Positions 15,928 to 23,264 of a DNA stretch of 23,264 nucleotides are shown here, one piece after another. The stretch is from Lewinellaceae bacterium (lineage in GTDB: Bacteria; Bacteroidota; Bacteroidia; Chitinophagales; Saprospiraceae). Position numbers and translations under genes: made by a program. The stretch is from contig JADJUJ010000013.1 of assembly GCA_016710765.1 (NCBI GenBank), positions 1 through 23,264 of the forward strand, given 5' to 3'. The first letter of the stretch is position 1. Each line of letters starts with the position of its first letter. The notes below the pieces were generated by a model that made no database searches, was not told where the DNA came from, and saw only the letters and a program-made list of their open reading frames with translations.

Positions 15928-15952
15928 AAAAAAAGACCCCGCTTTACGGGGC
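15928..15952 (-). terminator. Terminator of the ABC transporter / LolA-like operon
   Basis: On the minus strand CCCCG-TAAAG-CGGGG is followed by a run of seven T. It lies about 135 bases after the LolA-like stop at 16089, and just before the truncated integrase. Confidence 0.8.
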
Positions 15953-16088
15953 AAGTAATTACACGGAATCGGTAGGTACCGAACCGAAAATCAAATGCTG
16001 AAACAGCATCTCCCCGCTGGGTTGCAGGCAACTACCTGCTCCGAAAAAGCAGGATGCCGCTTCTACATCCATGCCGAAAAAAATCAAA

Positions 16089-16775
16089 TCACTTCGTAAA
16101 CACCTCGTCCTTTATCCCCTTGTTCACCACATAATTCGACAGCAGGATGGTGATCGTGCCGGTTTTGGCGGCGGGTTTGTTGGCAGGCTCGGTGGAACTT
16201 CGGTTGATGTCGGTGGCGACGCCCTTGGGGATTTTAAATTTTTCACATCCACCGTAAACACCATTTTATCGGGCAGGCCGTAGGCTTTTTGCGCGCCGTA
16301 TTGGTAGTCGGTGGTCACCGTGCCGTTGCTGCGGGGAGGTAATCTGGGTTTTCAATACCAGGTCGTTGGCCGAATCTACCCATAATTTGGCGAGAATCAG
16401 GTCGGAGGTATCGCGGTTGGGCAGTACGGTTACGATGTCCGCTTTGGTGCCCCGGATGTTTTCCTGCCCTGATACAAAGGCGTTGTAACTGTCTTTTGCA
16501 GCAGCATTTTGGACACGTCGGTGAAACCCTGCTTGGGCAAAATGGCAATCCTTTGAAATAACCCGAAACTTGTCTTTTGCTTCGAAATACACGGTGGCAT
16601 TCACCGGCAGGATCTTGATCAGCGGGATGTTCGACTTTATGTTGGCCTGCACCGAGTAGTCTTTTACCCGGTTCATTTTTTGAAGCAATTCATCAATGAT
16701 CTTCGTGGCATCCTGCCCGAAGGAATAAAAGGGCTGCACACAAAGCAGCAGCAGAAAAAGCATATATTTTCTCAT
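16089..16775 (-). CDS. LolA-like outer-membrane lipoprotein-sorting protein, frameshifted
   Basis: MRKYMLFLLLLCVQPFYSFG is a signal peptide. It is followed by DATKIIDELLQKMNRVKDYS and VQANIKSNIPLIKILPVNAT, the typical opening of the LolA/LolB-like half-barrel (helix, then 'Y.....I..'), and by VYFEAKDKFRVISKD. Later pieces are DTSDLILAKLWVDSANDLVL, TQITS, TTDYQYGAQKAYGLPDKMVF and a C-terminus ending VNKGIKDEVFTK. Frame changes lie near 16520 and 16320. About 228 residues, periplasmic. Such proteins carry lipids or lipoproteins and often accompany ABC transporters. Here its ATG overlaps the permease stop by 4 bases (ATGA), strong evidence of translational coupling. Confidence 0.7.
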
Positions 16776-17615
16776 GCGGTGATGTCTTTTTTATTGAATT
16801 GAAAAATGGATACGCCAATGAGCACCACGTTGTGCACGAGGAGTATCAGTACCGACTTCCAAATGGCGGCTTCCGGAAATGGCACTTCAAAGAAACTCCG
16901 CCAGGCGGCCATGTGGGTGGTGAACAGGAAGGGCCGAACATGATCGAAAATCCGCACATCCAGGGTACCTATGATGGTAAACAAGATGATGATGGCCATG
17001 GTTGCCACGATGGGGCCGATGGAATTGTCGGAAAAACAAGACAAACAAATGGACAAGGAACTGACGGTCAGCAGCGCCAGAAGGCTACCGCGAAACCACC
17101 CAAATAGCGCCAGGCAATATCATCCTGTTGCAGGATCACCAGCCCGTCGCTGTTGAGCACCATCATGTCGCCGGAGCCAAACAGGAATTTCCCCACCACA
17201 ACGGCCATGAAACCCAGCCAGAAAACGATCAACAGCGTATAGGCAGCGCCGGCCAGAAATTTTGACAAAAGCAGGCTCGTCCTGCTGATCGGCTTAGTCA
17301 TCAACATCCGGATGGTACCCGAGGCCGATTCGCCCGACACCAGATCGCCGGTCACCAGGGCTACCAGCAAAGGAATATGGATGATGAGCATTTGCAGGAT
17401 GATAAACGCCACCAGGTTACCGTTCATGATATTGCCCTCAAACGTCAGTGTTTGCTCAAAAGAAGCCGTCACAAAAGAAATAAAGGAAAGGCCAGTCGGC
17501 TTTTAAGGCAAAATAAAATCACCCCCACCAGCAGGGTAATCGCGCCCAGGCCAAGGTAACTCCTGGGCTTAGCGGCAATTTTGATAAACTCGTTGTATAC
17601 GCTTTTGAGCAGCAT
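16772..17615 (-). CDS. ABC-2 type transporter permease, frameshifted
   Basis: The ATG at 17615 gives MLLKSVYNEFIKIAAKPRSY, then LGLGAITLLVGVILF (TM1). After an indel near 17500 it continues TASFEQTLTFEGNIM, VAFIILQMLIIHIPLLVALV (TM), GDLVSGESASGTIRMLMTKP (the cytoplasmic 'GEx..GT' helix typical of ABC-2/NosY permeases) and SRTSLLLSKFLAGAAYTLL. Another indel near 17070 precedes SICLSCFSDNSIGPIVATMA, further TMs, and VSIFQFNKKDITA at the end. About 280 residues with six predicted TM helices. It is encoded with its ATPase (TGATG overlap at 17615) and the LolA-like protein. The exported substrate is unknown. Confidence 0.85.
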
Positions 17616-18528
17616 CAGTTGTTGACGATTTTGATAAAGTAATCCTCCAGTTTTCGTTTCGATTCAATGGAATACACGGAAAGTCCGTTTCGCACCAGCG
17701 CTTGGTTGTACTGCGCCACATCGGTACGGCTCAGCGCCAATTCCAAAAAATGACCTTCGATTTTTGGCATCGGCACATCCTTAAATTCTTCCTGCAGGAT
17801 GCGCAGGGCTTTTTCCACCTGATCAACCTCCAGGCTGACTACCAATTCTTCGCTGTTCAGCAGATCACTCACCGTTCCTTCCACTACCGACCGGCCCTGG
17901 TTGATGATAACCATCCGGTTGGAGATGATTTCAATTTCCGACAGGTTGTGCGACGACAAAATAACGGTCTTGCGGTGCTCGTTCCCCGGCTGCAAAATCA
18001 GGTTCCGAATATCGATGATGCCCTGGGGGTCGAGACCGGTAGTTGGCTCGTCGAGCACAATGAGATCGGGCTGGTGCAGGAGGGTCTGGGCAATGCCCAG
18101 GCGCTGTTTCATGCCGTGGGAAAAGCCCGCTACTTTGTCGCGCTCACGCCCCTGAAGACCCCACAAATTCGAGCATGCCATAGATGTCTTTCTTAGAGGC
18201 ATTGGCGCCGGAGATGCGGGCAAAAATTTCCAGGTTTTTGTAGGCAGACAAAGTACTTGTAAAAATCCGGCTTTTCGATGATGCTCCCGGTTTTGGCCAG
18301 GATTTCACTGCGGTTTTCTCCAGCGATTTTCCAAAATCCGAATGCTTCCACTGTTGGGTTTTATCAGGGAAAGCATGCAACGGATGGTCGTGCTTTTACC
18401 TGCACCATTGGGGCCCAAAAAACCAAACACATCGCCACGGTTAACGGTAAAACTCACGTCTTTAACCGCCTCAAACGCGCCAAATTTCTTGGCGAGATTT
18501 TTTTAATTTCAATTACTTTTTCATCCAT
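17615..18528 (-). CDS. ABC transporter ATP-binding protein, frameshifted
   Basis: From ATG 18528 the protein reads MDEKVIEIKK, then after an indel FGAFEAVKDVSFTVNRGDVF and GFLGPNGAGKSTT (Walker A), IRCMLSLIKP, LSAYKNLEIFARISGA, and then GFSHGMKQRLGIAQTLL (ABC signature), PDLIVLDEPTTGLDP (Walker B plus D-loop) and VILSSHNLSEIE (switch His). The C-terminal about 100 residues (VVEGTVSDLL, YFIKIVNN) form the extension common in CcmA/NatA-type ATPases. About 304 residues; frame changes near 18470, 18250 and 18160-18220. It powers the ABC-2 permease whose start overlaps its stop. Confidence 0.88.
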
Positions 18529-18566
18529 ACCGAAAACTGTATTGCTGGGGTTGAGGCGTGTATTGG

Positions 18567-19265
18567 TTAAACCTTCAGGGAGGACATCCCGCCGTCGACA
18601 TGCAGGATTTGTCCGCTCATCCAGGCTGCGCTGTCCGACAACAGGAAAGCCGCCATGTGGGCAATATCCTCCGGGGTTCCAATCTTTTTGAGTGGGTGGC
18701 GCTGGGCATTGGCTTCGCGCTTTTCTGGCGAGTTCAGCAGGCCTTCTGCCAGCGGCGTATCGGTGAGCGAAGGCGCTATGCAGTTGACCCGAATTTTCGG
18801 CGCCAGTTCGGCAGCCAGCGCGCGGGTGAGGCCCTCCAGGGCGCCTTTGGAGGCGGCAACCTGGGAATGGAAGTTCAAGCCCAATTGCACCGCTACCGTG
18901 GAGAAAAACACCACCGAAGCCTGCTCACTTTTTTTCAGTTTGGGCAGCACTGCTTGCAACACCTTTACCGCGCCTAACACATTGAGTTGGTAATCACTGC
19001 TGAAATCGTCGGGACTGATGCGCGCAAACGGACGCAGGTTGATGCTGCCGGGGCAGTAAACGAGGCCATCCAGGACATCCGGTAACAGCCTAACATCCAG
19101 CGCGTCTTCGAGTGCGTTGAATTTGAAAAATTCGATGCCGGGCGCATGTGTACCCGGCTGGTGTTGGTTGTACGTAGCCCATACGTGCTGACCGGCTATT
19201 GAAAGTTGTTCGGCAAGTTGGCTCCCAATGCCGGATGAGCCGCCAATAATCAGGATGTTTTTCAT
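18567..19265 (-). CDS. SDR family oxidoreductase
   Basis: The start MKNILIIGGSSGIGSQLAEQ carries the NAD(P)-binding GGSSGIG motif (residues 8-14). The rest includes GLVYCPGSI (NNAG-like position), NVLGAVKVLQAVLPKL, SVVFFSTVAVQ (the catalytic-Ser strand), QVAASKGALEGLTRALAAEL (active-site helix), IRVNCIAPSLTDTPLAEGLL and LSDSAAWMSGQILHVDGGMS. 232 residues, the normal length of classical SDRs, and unbroken. The usual YxxxK reads VAASK, so the Tyr is replaced by Val; the strand before it also carries Ser-Thr. This variant may belong to a Tyr-less SDR subgroup. I place the start at 19265, although an open frame continues upstream into the DHFR-like gene, because that continuation arises from a frameshift in that gene. 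Confidence 0.88.
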   Translation of the reverse strand: MKNILIIGGSSGIGSQLAEQLSIAGQHVWATYNQHQPGTHAPGIEFFKFNALEDALDVRLLPDVLDGLVYCPGSINLRPFARISPDDFSSDYQLNVLGAVKVLQAVLPKLKKSEQASVVFFSTVAVQLGLNFHSQVAASKGALEGLTRALAAELAPKIRVNCIAPSLTDTPLAEGLLNSPEKREANAQRHPLKKIGTPEDIAHMAAFLLSDSAAWMSGQILHVDGGMSSLKV

Positions 19266-19327
19266 GGTCTGCTTAACAATGAAAAACAGTTTTGGTTTTG
19301 CTGGGGCCATTGTTCCGCCCATTCCGC

Positions 19328-19890
19328 TTACTTCGGTCGGTAACACTGCACCACTATCCCACATTCCGAAGGTTTTGGCATATACTAATTGCAGATCAAG
19401 CCGGGTTTCCCGCCCACCAAAAATGGGCATTCCAGCGCCCAGAATAGAAGGGTTGATGAAAAAATGGTACGCGTCGATAAGCCCTTCGCGGATGAGGTTC
19501 GACACAAATTCGCCGCCACCGTACACCATAATATCGCCGCCGGGCTGGTCTTTCAATTTCCGGATGGTTGCCGCCAGATGGCCTTTGGCAAGTTCGTTGC
19601 GCTGCCATTCGTGCGTGTCCAGTGTGCGGGAAAACACGATTTTTGGTGTGCTGCTGAATTTCCGGGAAGCATCATCGGCTGTCTCGGGATTTGCGGCCAA
19701 GCCGTCCCAATGCGGAATAAAACCCTGGGCCAACTTGCGGCCAAGCAAGATGCAATCAATCGGGTTGGTTAAATCACGCACATAATTTTCAGGGCATCAT
19801 CCCAGTCCCATACCATCAATCCATTTCGCCATTGGGGCCAGCGACTAAGCCGTCGACGGAGAGTTGCATTTGAAGTTTGAGTGTACGCAT
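19328..19890 (-). CDS. Dihydrofolate reductase family protein (RibD C-terminal domain-like), frameshifted
   Basis: ATG 19890 gives MRTLKLQMQLSVDGLVAGPN, then GEMD. After an indel it reads MVWDWDDALK, DLTNPIDCILLGRKLAQGFI, FSSTPKIVFSRTLDTHEW, IRKLKDQPGGDIMVYGGGEF (the NADP-binding GG segment), LIREGLIDAYHFFINPSILG, AGMPIF and LQLVYAKTF. The correct tail, in a shifted frame, is CGIVVQCYRPK with stop at 19328-19330. About 187 residues, as expected for the DHFR/YyaP-like family of NADPH-dependent reductases. It is followed after 62 bases by the SDR gene; the two may be co-transcribed. Confidence 0.85.
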
Positions 19891-19950
19891 TGGGTTCTAT
19901 TTTAGCATGAGTTTTTTTGAACGATGCGTGAAATGGCGGAACTGTCGGAA

Positions 19951-20089
19951 ACGTAGAGGGAATGACAGGATTCACAGGATTTTTCAAGACAAAAAGGATG
20001 TTAAAGATGCCGGACCAGGACAAGGCCAAATGAGGAAAATCCTGCCTATCCTGAAAAATCCTGTCAATCCTGTCATTCCCCTCTACGTT
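19951..20089. repeat. Long inverted-repeat element (MITE-like)
   Basis: The left arm 19951-19986 (ACGTAGAGGG, then AATGACAGGATTCACAGGAT, then TTTTCA) matches the reverse complement of the right arm 20052-20089 with one substitution and one indel. The weaker flanks GGCGGAA...GTAGA extend the symmetry to about 19935 and 20115. Between the arms lie about 65 bases rich in AGGAT-like words. No ORF of note is present. Related 'AGGATTCACAGGAT' repeats are familiar from Bacteroidota intergenic DNA (general impression, not searched). Confidence 0.65.
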
Positions 20090-20205
20090 ACGCTTTTCAT
20101 GTCATTCCGCCTGATCCATTTTACGCTGTAAACTACCGACAAGGTACAGCCAGTCTTCAAAAATTGTAGCCGGCCAAATAGTGCCACCAGCAGGCCCAAT
20201 ATGCC

Positions 20206-20237
20206 GGTGGCCTGAACTTTTATAAGTCCAGGCCACC
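20206..20237 (-). terminator. Hairpin after the di-haem peroxidase operon
   Basis: GGTGGCCTGAACTT and AAGTCCAGGCCACC form a 14-bp stem with one G-U pair and a 4-nt loop, 25 bases after the stop at 20262 on the minus strand. It has no T run; termination or mRNA protection are both possible. Confidence 0.5.
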
Positions 20238-20261
20238 GTTAATCGTTCTATTTAAACCTGC

Positions 20262-21344
20262 TTAAAATGGCGAGGAAAATGCTTCATTGCTGAGAAGGAA
20301 AAAAGCATCGTCGGAAAGTGTTTTCAAAAACGCCACCAGGTCCGACTTGTCCTGCGTATTGAGTTGAAGGCCACCCGGCTGAAGGTTGTATTGCAATAAA
20401 AAATCAAGGGAGGGCGAGTCCTTTACACCGGTATTGTAATGGTCACTACTTCCTCCAGCGTTGCAAATCGTCCACCGTGCATGTAGGGAGGTGTATGGGC
20501 TATGTTGCGCAAGGATGGCACTTTGAACTTACCTTTATCGGCCGGATCATTGGTAAGCTTCATTCTGCCATCGTCGGTCATTTCCCTACTCTGTATCCAG
20601 GCCGTTGTTCATGTATTCATCATTGGTGAAATTAAAGCCTGGCATGGCAGTGGGGAAGCACTCCGCCCCTTTTTCGCTGCCAAACGGGTTGAACTCTGTA
20701 AACAACTTCCGGCCCCTTTCTTCAGCATCCGTCGGGTTGCCAGCCCGGCCTTAAAGCGATCGTACTTTGAATTGGCCGACACCATCGTGAACATAAACTG
20801 CTCCCAGAGCGAGACTTACGCGTTCTGAAGTGATTACATCATCGCCAAAGACGCGGATGAACTGATCGGTATAACGTTTATCTGCCGACAATTTGGCTAC
20901 TACATTGTCAGTGTTTCATCCATTTCGACTGGGTTCTGAATGGGCATCAGCGCCTGATCCCTGACATGGGCGGCACGGCCGTCCCAGAACAATCCATTCT
21001 TGTGCCAGGCCAGGTTCATAACCGCCATCGCTTGCCGATCACCGAACTGGTTGTCTACGCCTTCGCTAAACCGGCGAATATCGGAAAATGCATCTTGTTG
21101 CTTGTGACAATCAGCACAGGCCAGGGGTGCCATCTCTGGAAGTTTTTCATAAAAAAAGCATGCGGCCCAATTGCCCCCGGTAAGCGTAAGGGGTTATCAT
21201 CTGGAAGTTCGGATCCGGGAAATTGCCATATTCAATATATACGGTGTGGTATCCAGTGTGGCAGGAATTTCGCCGGGCTCTTTGTCTTTACAAGCGACAA
21301 CCATCAGGAAGGAAAAAACTACTAACGTCAATACATTTTTTCAT
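20262..21344 (-). CDS. Di-haem cytochrome c peroxidase / MauG-like lipoprotein (downstream copy), frameshifted
   Basis: From ATG 21344 the corrected opening is NVLTLVVFSFLMVVAC, a lipoprotein signal, then KDKEPGEIPATLD. The body reads LACADCHKQQDAFSD (first haem CxxCH), RRFSEGVDNQFGDRQAMAVM, NLAWHKNGLFWDGRA, VRDQALMPIQNPVEMDE and SANSKYDRFKAG. In corrected frames AECF.CHAGFNFTNDEY follows (second haem box, blurred here by two base changes near 20630-20640), then SLRNIA, a PPYMHGGRF-type loop near 20480, and an ending NEAFSSPF. About 360 residues. Family members are periplasmic di-haem enzymes; MbnH/MauG types oxidise Trp in a partner protein. It overlaps the upstream copy by about 17 bases. 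Confidence 0.82.
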
Positions 21345-22377
21345 ATTCAATAGACTTATTCGTTTCCAAATTTTTGCTGCTGAGAAAAGCGTCGTCGGTA
21401 AGCGTTTTTCAAAAGGCTACCAATTGCGACTTTTCCAAGGGCTTAGTCCCAATGGTTTAAGCAACGAACTTTTATTTGGGTGCGGCATGCCGCCCTCTAT
21501 TGTAGTGCTCCACCACTGCTTCCAGGGTGGCCAGGGGCCATCGTGCATGTAAGGTGCTGTAACAGCAATATTGCGCAACGAAGGCACGCCGAACAATGCC
21601 CAGTCGCTTTCCAGTTCCGTCAGGCGGAACCTCCCCGGGTCGGCATAATCGACATATACAAACCATTGTTGGCAAATTGATAATTGTGGTAAAATTGAAC
21701 CCTTCATGACAGCGGGAACAATTGGTTCGGTCGGAAAAAAACAGGTTCATTCCGCTCATTTCATCGGTACCCAGCACATGGCTGTCTCCCGATTGCAGCC
21801 AGGAATCATAACGACTTTTGCCGGAAAGCATGGTGCGTTCAAAGCAGGCAATGGAACGGGTTATGACAAAGGCATCAGGCGCTCGCTATGACCTCCTGAC
21901 TGCTTTGCACATAATCGGAATCCTGTTTCATCCGATCTGCAATCAAGTATGTTGAAATCAAATTCATTGTGTTCTTGAATTGGAACCAGAATCTGCATTT
22001 CAGGGTTGGCACGCCACCCTCTCGCGTATAGTAGGGGTGGTACGCTACATTGGCCAATGTGGGCGCATTCAGGTTCCCGGCCGTTGGGCCTACCATGGGG
22101 CTAAAGGCCACTGTATCGCTGAAGGCATGTTGTGGCAGGTGACAAGAAGCGCATGACACGGAACTGTCTACCGACATGATTTCATCAAAAAACAGCCGTT
22201 TTCCCAGGGCCCAGCGGACCGGGGAGAAGTTCGTTGCCTTCCGGAAAAACCGGGGCGGGAAAACCGGGAGGAACAGCCAACATGGGCTCCGGGTGTTGTC
22301 GGAGCCTGTTGCGTTTCCTCTTTCCTACCAACCAAAAGCACGCTTATCAGAATAAGCGTTGTGACGATCTTCTTCAT
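21328..22377 (-). CDS. Di-haem cytochrome c peroxidase / MauG-like lipoprotein (upstream copy), frameshifted
   Basis: ATG 22377 gives MKKIVTTLILISVLLVG, a signal peptide. Then come SVDSSVSCASCHLPQHAFSD (haem 1), VGPTAGNLNAPTLANVAYHP, SRYDSWLQSGDSHVL, TDEMSGMNLFFSDRTNCSRC followed by HEGFNFT (haem 2), YVDYADPGRFRLTELESD, LFGVPSLRNIAVTAPYMHDG and HYNRGGMPHPNK. The corrected tail LVAFLKTLTDDAFLSSKNLE runs into the start of the next gene. About 350 residues, 2 CxxCH motifs, same architecture as the downstream copy. It follows the MbnP-like gene by about 65 bases and is the better candidate for an MbnH-type partner of it. Confidence 0.85.
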
Positions 22378-22441
22378 CTCAAAGGGGGTGCGCAGCCTGA
22401 ACCTTAAGCAGCCAGACTGCGCGATATTTTAGAAAATAATT

Positions 22442-23264
22442 TTATTGGACCACCACCAATTTTCTCGACGGCTACAGCGTGGTTTGTTCTCCCAAAGATG
22501 GACGGTACAATCCTGCAGTTAATTTTCCTCGATCTGAAATACCCCCTGTTCCCGTTGGTACCGCGGTGTTGAGGAGAACGCGACCTGATAAGTTGGTCAG
22601 CGTAACCCTGTATTCTGCGCCAGCAGGCTAGTTCGTACCAACGCTTGCAGCGGCTTCCGTTACAGGGTTCTGCATCAATTTAAATTGGCCGGTAAATGCC
22701 GGATTAATCGTTGCGGAGGATGTTGTTGCTGAAAAACAAGGTTTTTCATGTTGTTCAGCACCACCACAGCCCTACCGGATGTACCATGTACAATCGGACC
22801 GCCAGACACATTGATGCTAATGAGCACTTTGGCGTAGTCGGCAATCAGATGTATCACCTTGTTGCCGTCGGGCAGCACCTCTGCAGTCGTATTAAGGTTC
22901 AGCGTTTTGTAATTTTGATCGCCCAGTGCATGGATTTCCAAAGTTATTGGCAAAATTGGTGCCCGCTCGCCTTCGATGGCGGCAAAGCGGTAACCGCCGT
23001 CCAGCCCCAGTGCATGGAAGGATTTTGAGGAGACAAAGGGTTGTTGGCCGGGTAGGCAGGCGGATCAAAGGTGATTTACGGCCTGATCACTCCTACAAGA
23101 AAGGTGATGGCCTCGACGCTGTTAATGCCGGGAAATTCACCCAGGTTGTACATGTACTGTCGATGGCAGGACGCACCAAAAGGTGCGTCAGAAGCAGGGG
23201 TTGTTTGGCCACCATCTTAAGTAATAATCACCTCTGAAATGCAATACTCCAGACAGGTAATTTT
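22442..23264 (-). CDS. MbnP-like protein with T9SS type A sorting domain (5' end outside window)
   Basis: On the minus strand the readable pieces are SVEAITFLVGV, NNPLSPQNPSMHWGWTAGYR, FAAIEG and LEIHALGDQNYKTLNLNTTA, then EVLPDGNKVIHLIADYAKVL. 'ITFLVGVD' and 'MHWGWTxGYRFxxIEG' plus the late beta strands are the signature of MbnP-like copper-associated periplasmic proteins. After a linker, KLMQNPVTEAA, YRVTLTNLSGRVLLNTAVPT, LTAGLYVVHLWENKPR and a LVVVQ end match a T9SS type A C-terminal domain, so the protein is exported to the surface. Stop at 22442; the N-terminus lies beyond the right edge. Family knowledge: MbnH-type peroxidases oxidise a Trp of MbnP to kynurenine. Two such peroxidases follow here. 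Confidence 0.8.

Noticed and set aside
15890..16060. An attR copy of the tRNA-Val 3' end beyond the integrase
   Set aside because: I looked for TTCGAATCCCTC / AACTCCCA-like sequence and found none, so no attachment-site pair is claimed.
18567..19781. A 404-residue DHFR-SDR fusion protein
   Set aside because: The DHFR-like C-terminus and stop are found in the neighbouring frame and the SDR has its own ATG, so the fusion is a frameshift effect.

Overview
The window looks like a chromosomal segment of a Bacteroidota bacterium, probably Saprospiria or Chitinophagia (inference). The signs are a giant SprB-repeat surface protein and an MbnP-like protein that both end in type IX secretion (T9SS) sorting domains, a DUF4468-like secreted protein, a Bacteroidota-type tyrosine recombinase, and promoters matching the TTTG / TAnnTTTG consensus. 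Nearly every conserved gene is broken by single-base indels that can be bridged by eye, including housekeeping-like genes. The simplest explanation is an unpolished, indel-rich assembly rather than mass pseudogenisation. Coordinates below span the reconstructed genes.

Layout. 1-1352: a TlpA-like thioredoxin fold protein (minus, runs off the left edge) divergent from a flavin reductase family protein (plus). 1660-7130: one very large secreted plus-strand gene with a signal peptide, an unassigned ectodomain, a LamG-like domain, an Ig/PKD-like domain, about 12 SprB repeats of 74-75 residues and a T9SS C-terminal domain. 7131-7545: a cluster of short palindromic repeats containing a roughly 96-bp duplication. 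7546-8043: a small lipoprotein (minus).

8085-9584 is the most unusual part. A perfect Bacteroidota -7 box precedes four tandem copies of a 5'-half-tRNA unit, then an intact tRNA-Val(TAC) and a terminator. After this come four full-length tRNA-Val-like copies that all carry an anticodon arm expanded by 2 nt. They are interleaved with near-identical terminators and two copies of a small GIY-YIG endonuclease gene, whose stop codon lies inside the next tRNA-like copy. I read this as an amplified tRNA / GIY-YIG cassette, possibly a selfish or homing arrangement.

9715-15890 looks like an accessory or defence-type island next to that tRNA. On the minus strand it holds a TIR / nucleoside-deoxyribosyltransferase-like protein, a DUF4468-like protein, a PD-(D/E)XK nuclease with an upstream partner (perhaps the same protein), a coiled-coil remnant of an XRE regulator with its own promoter, a HEPN (predicted RNase) protein and a 5'-truncated tyrosine recombinase. 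On the plus strand there is a candidate small structured RNA with a consensus promoter, and a small membrane protein.

15928-19890 (minus) holds a DHFR/RibD-like reductase, an SDR oxidoreductase, and a tightly overlapping ABC ATPase - ABC-2 permease - LolA-like outer-membrane-sorting protein operon ending at a terminator. 19951-20237 holds a long inverted repeat and a hairpin. 20262-23264 (minus) encodes an MbnP-like T9SS protein followed by two di-haem MauG/cytochrome c peroxidase-like lipoproteins, a Bacteroidota version of the MbnP/MbnH pair.
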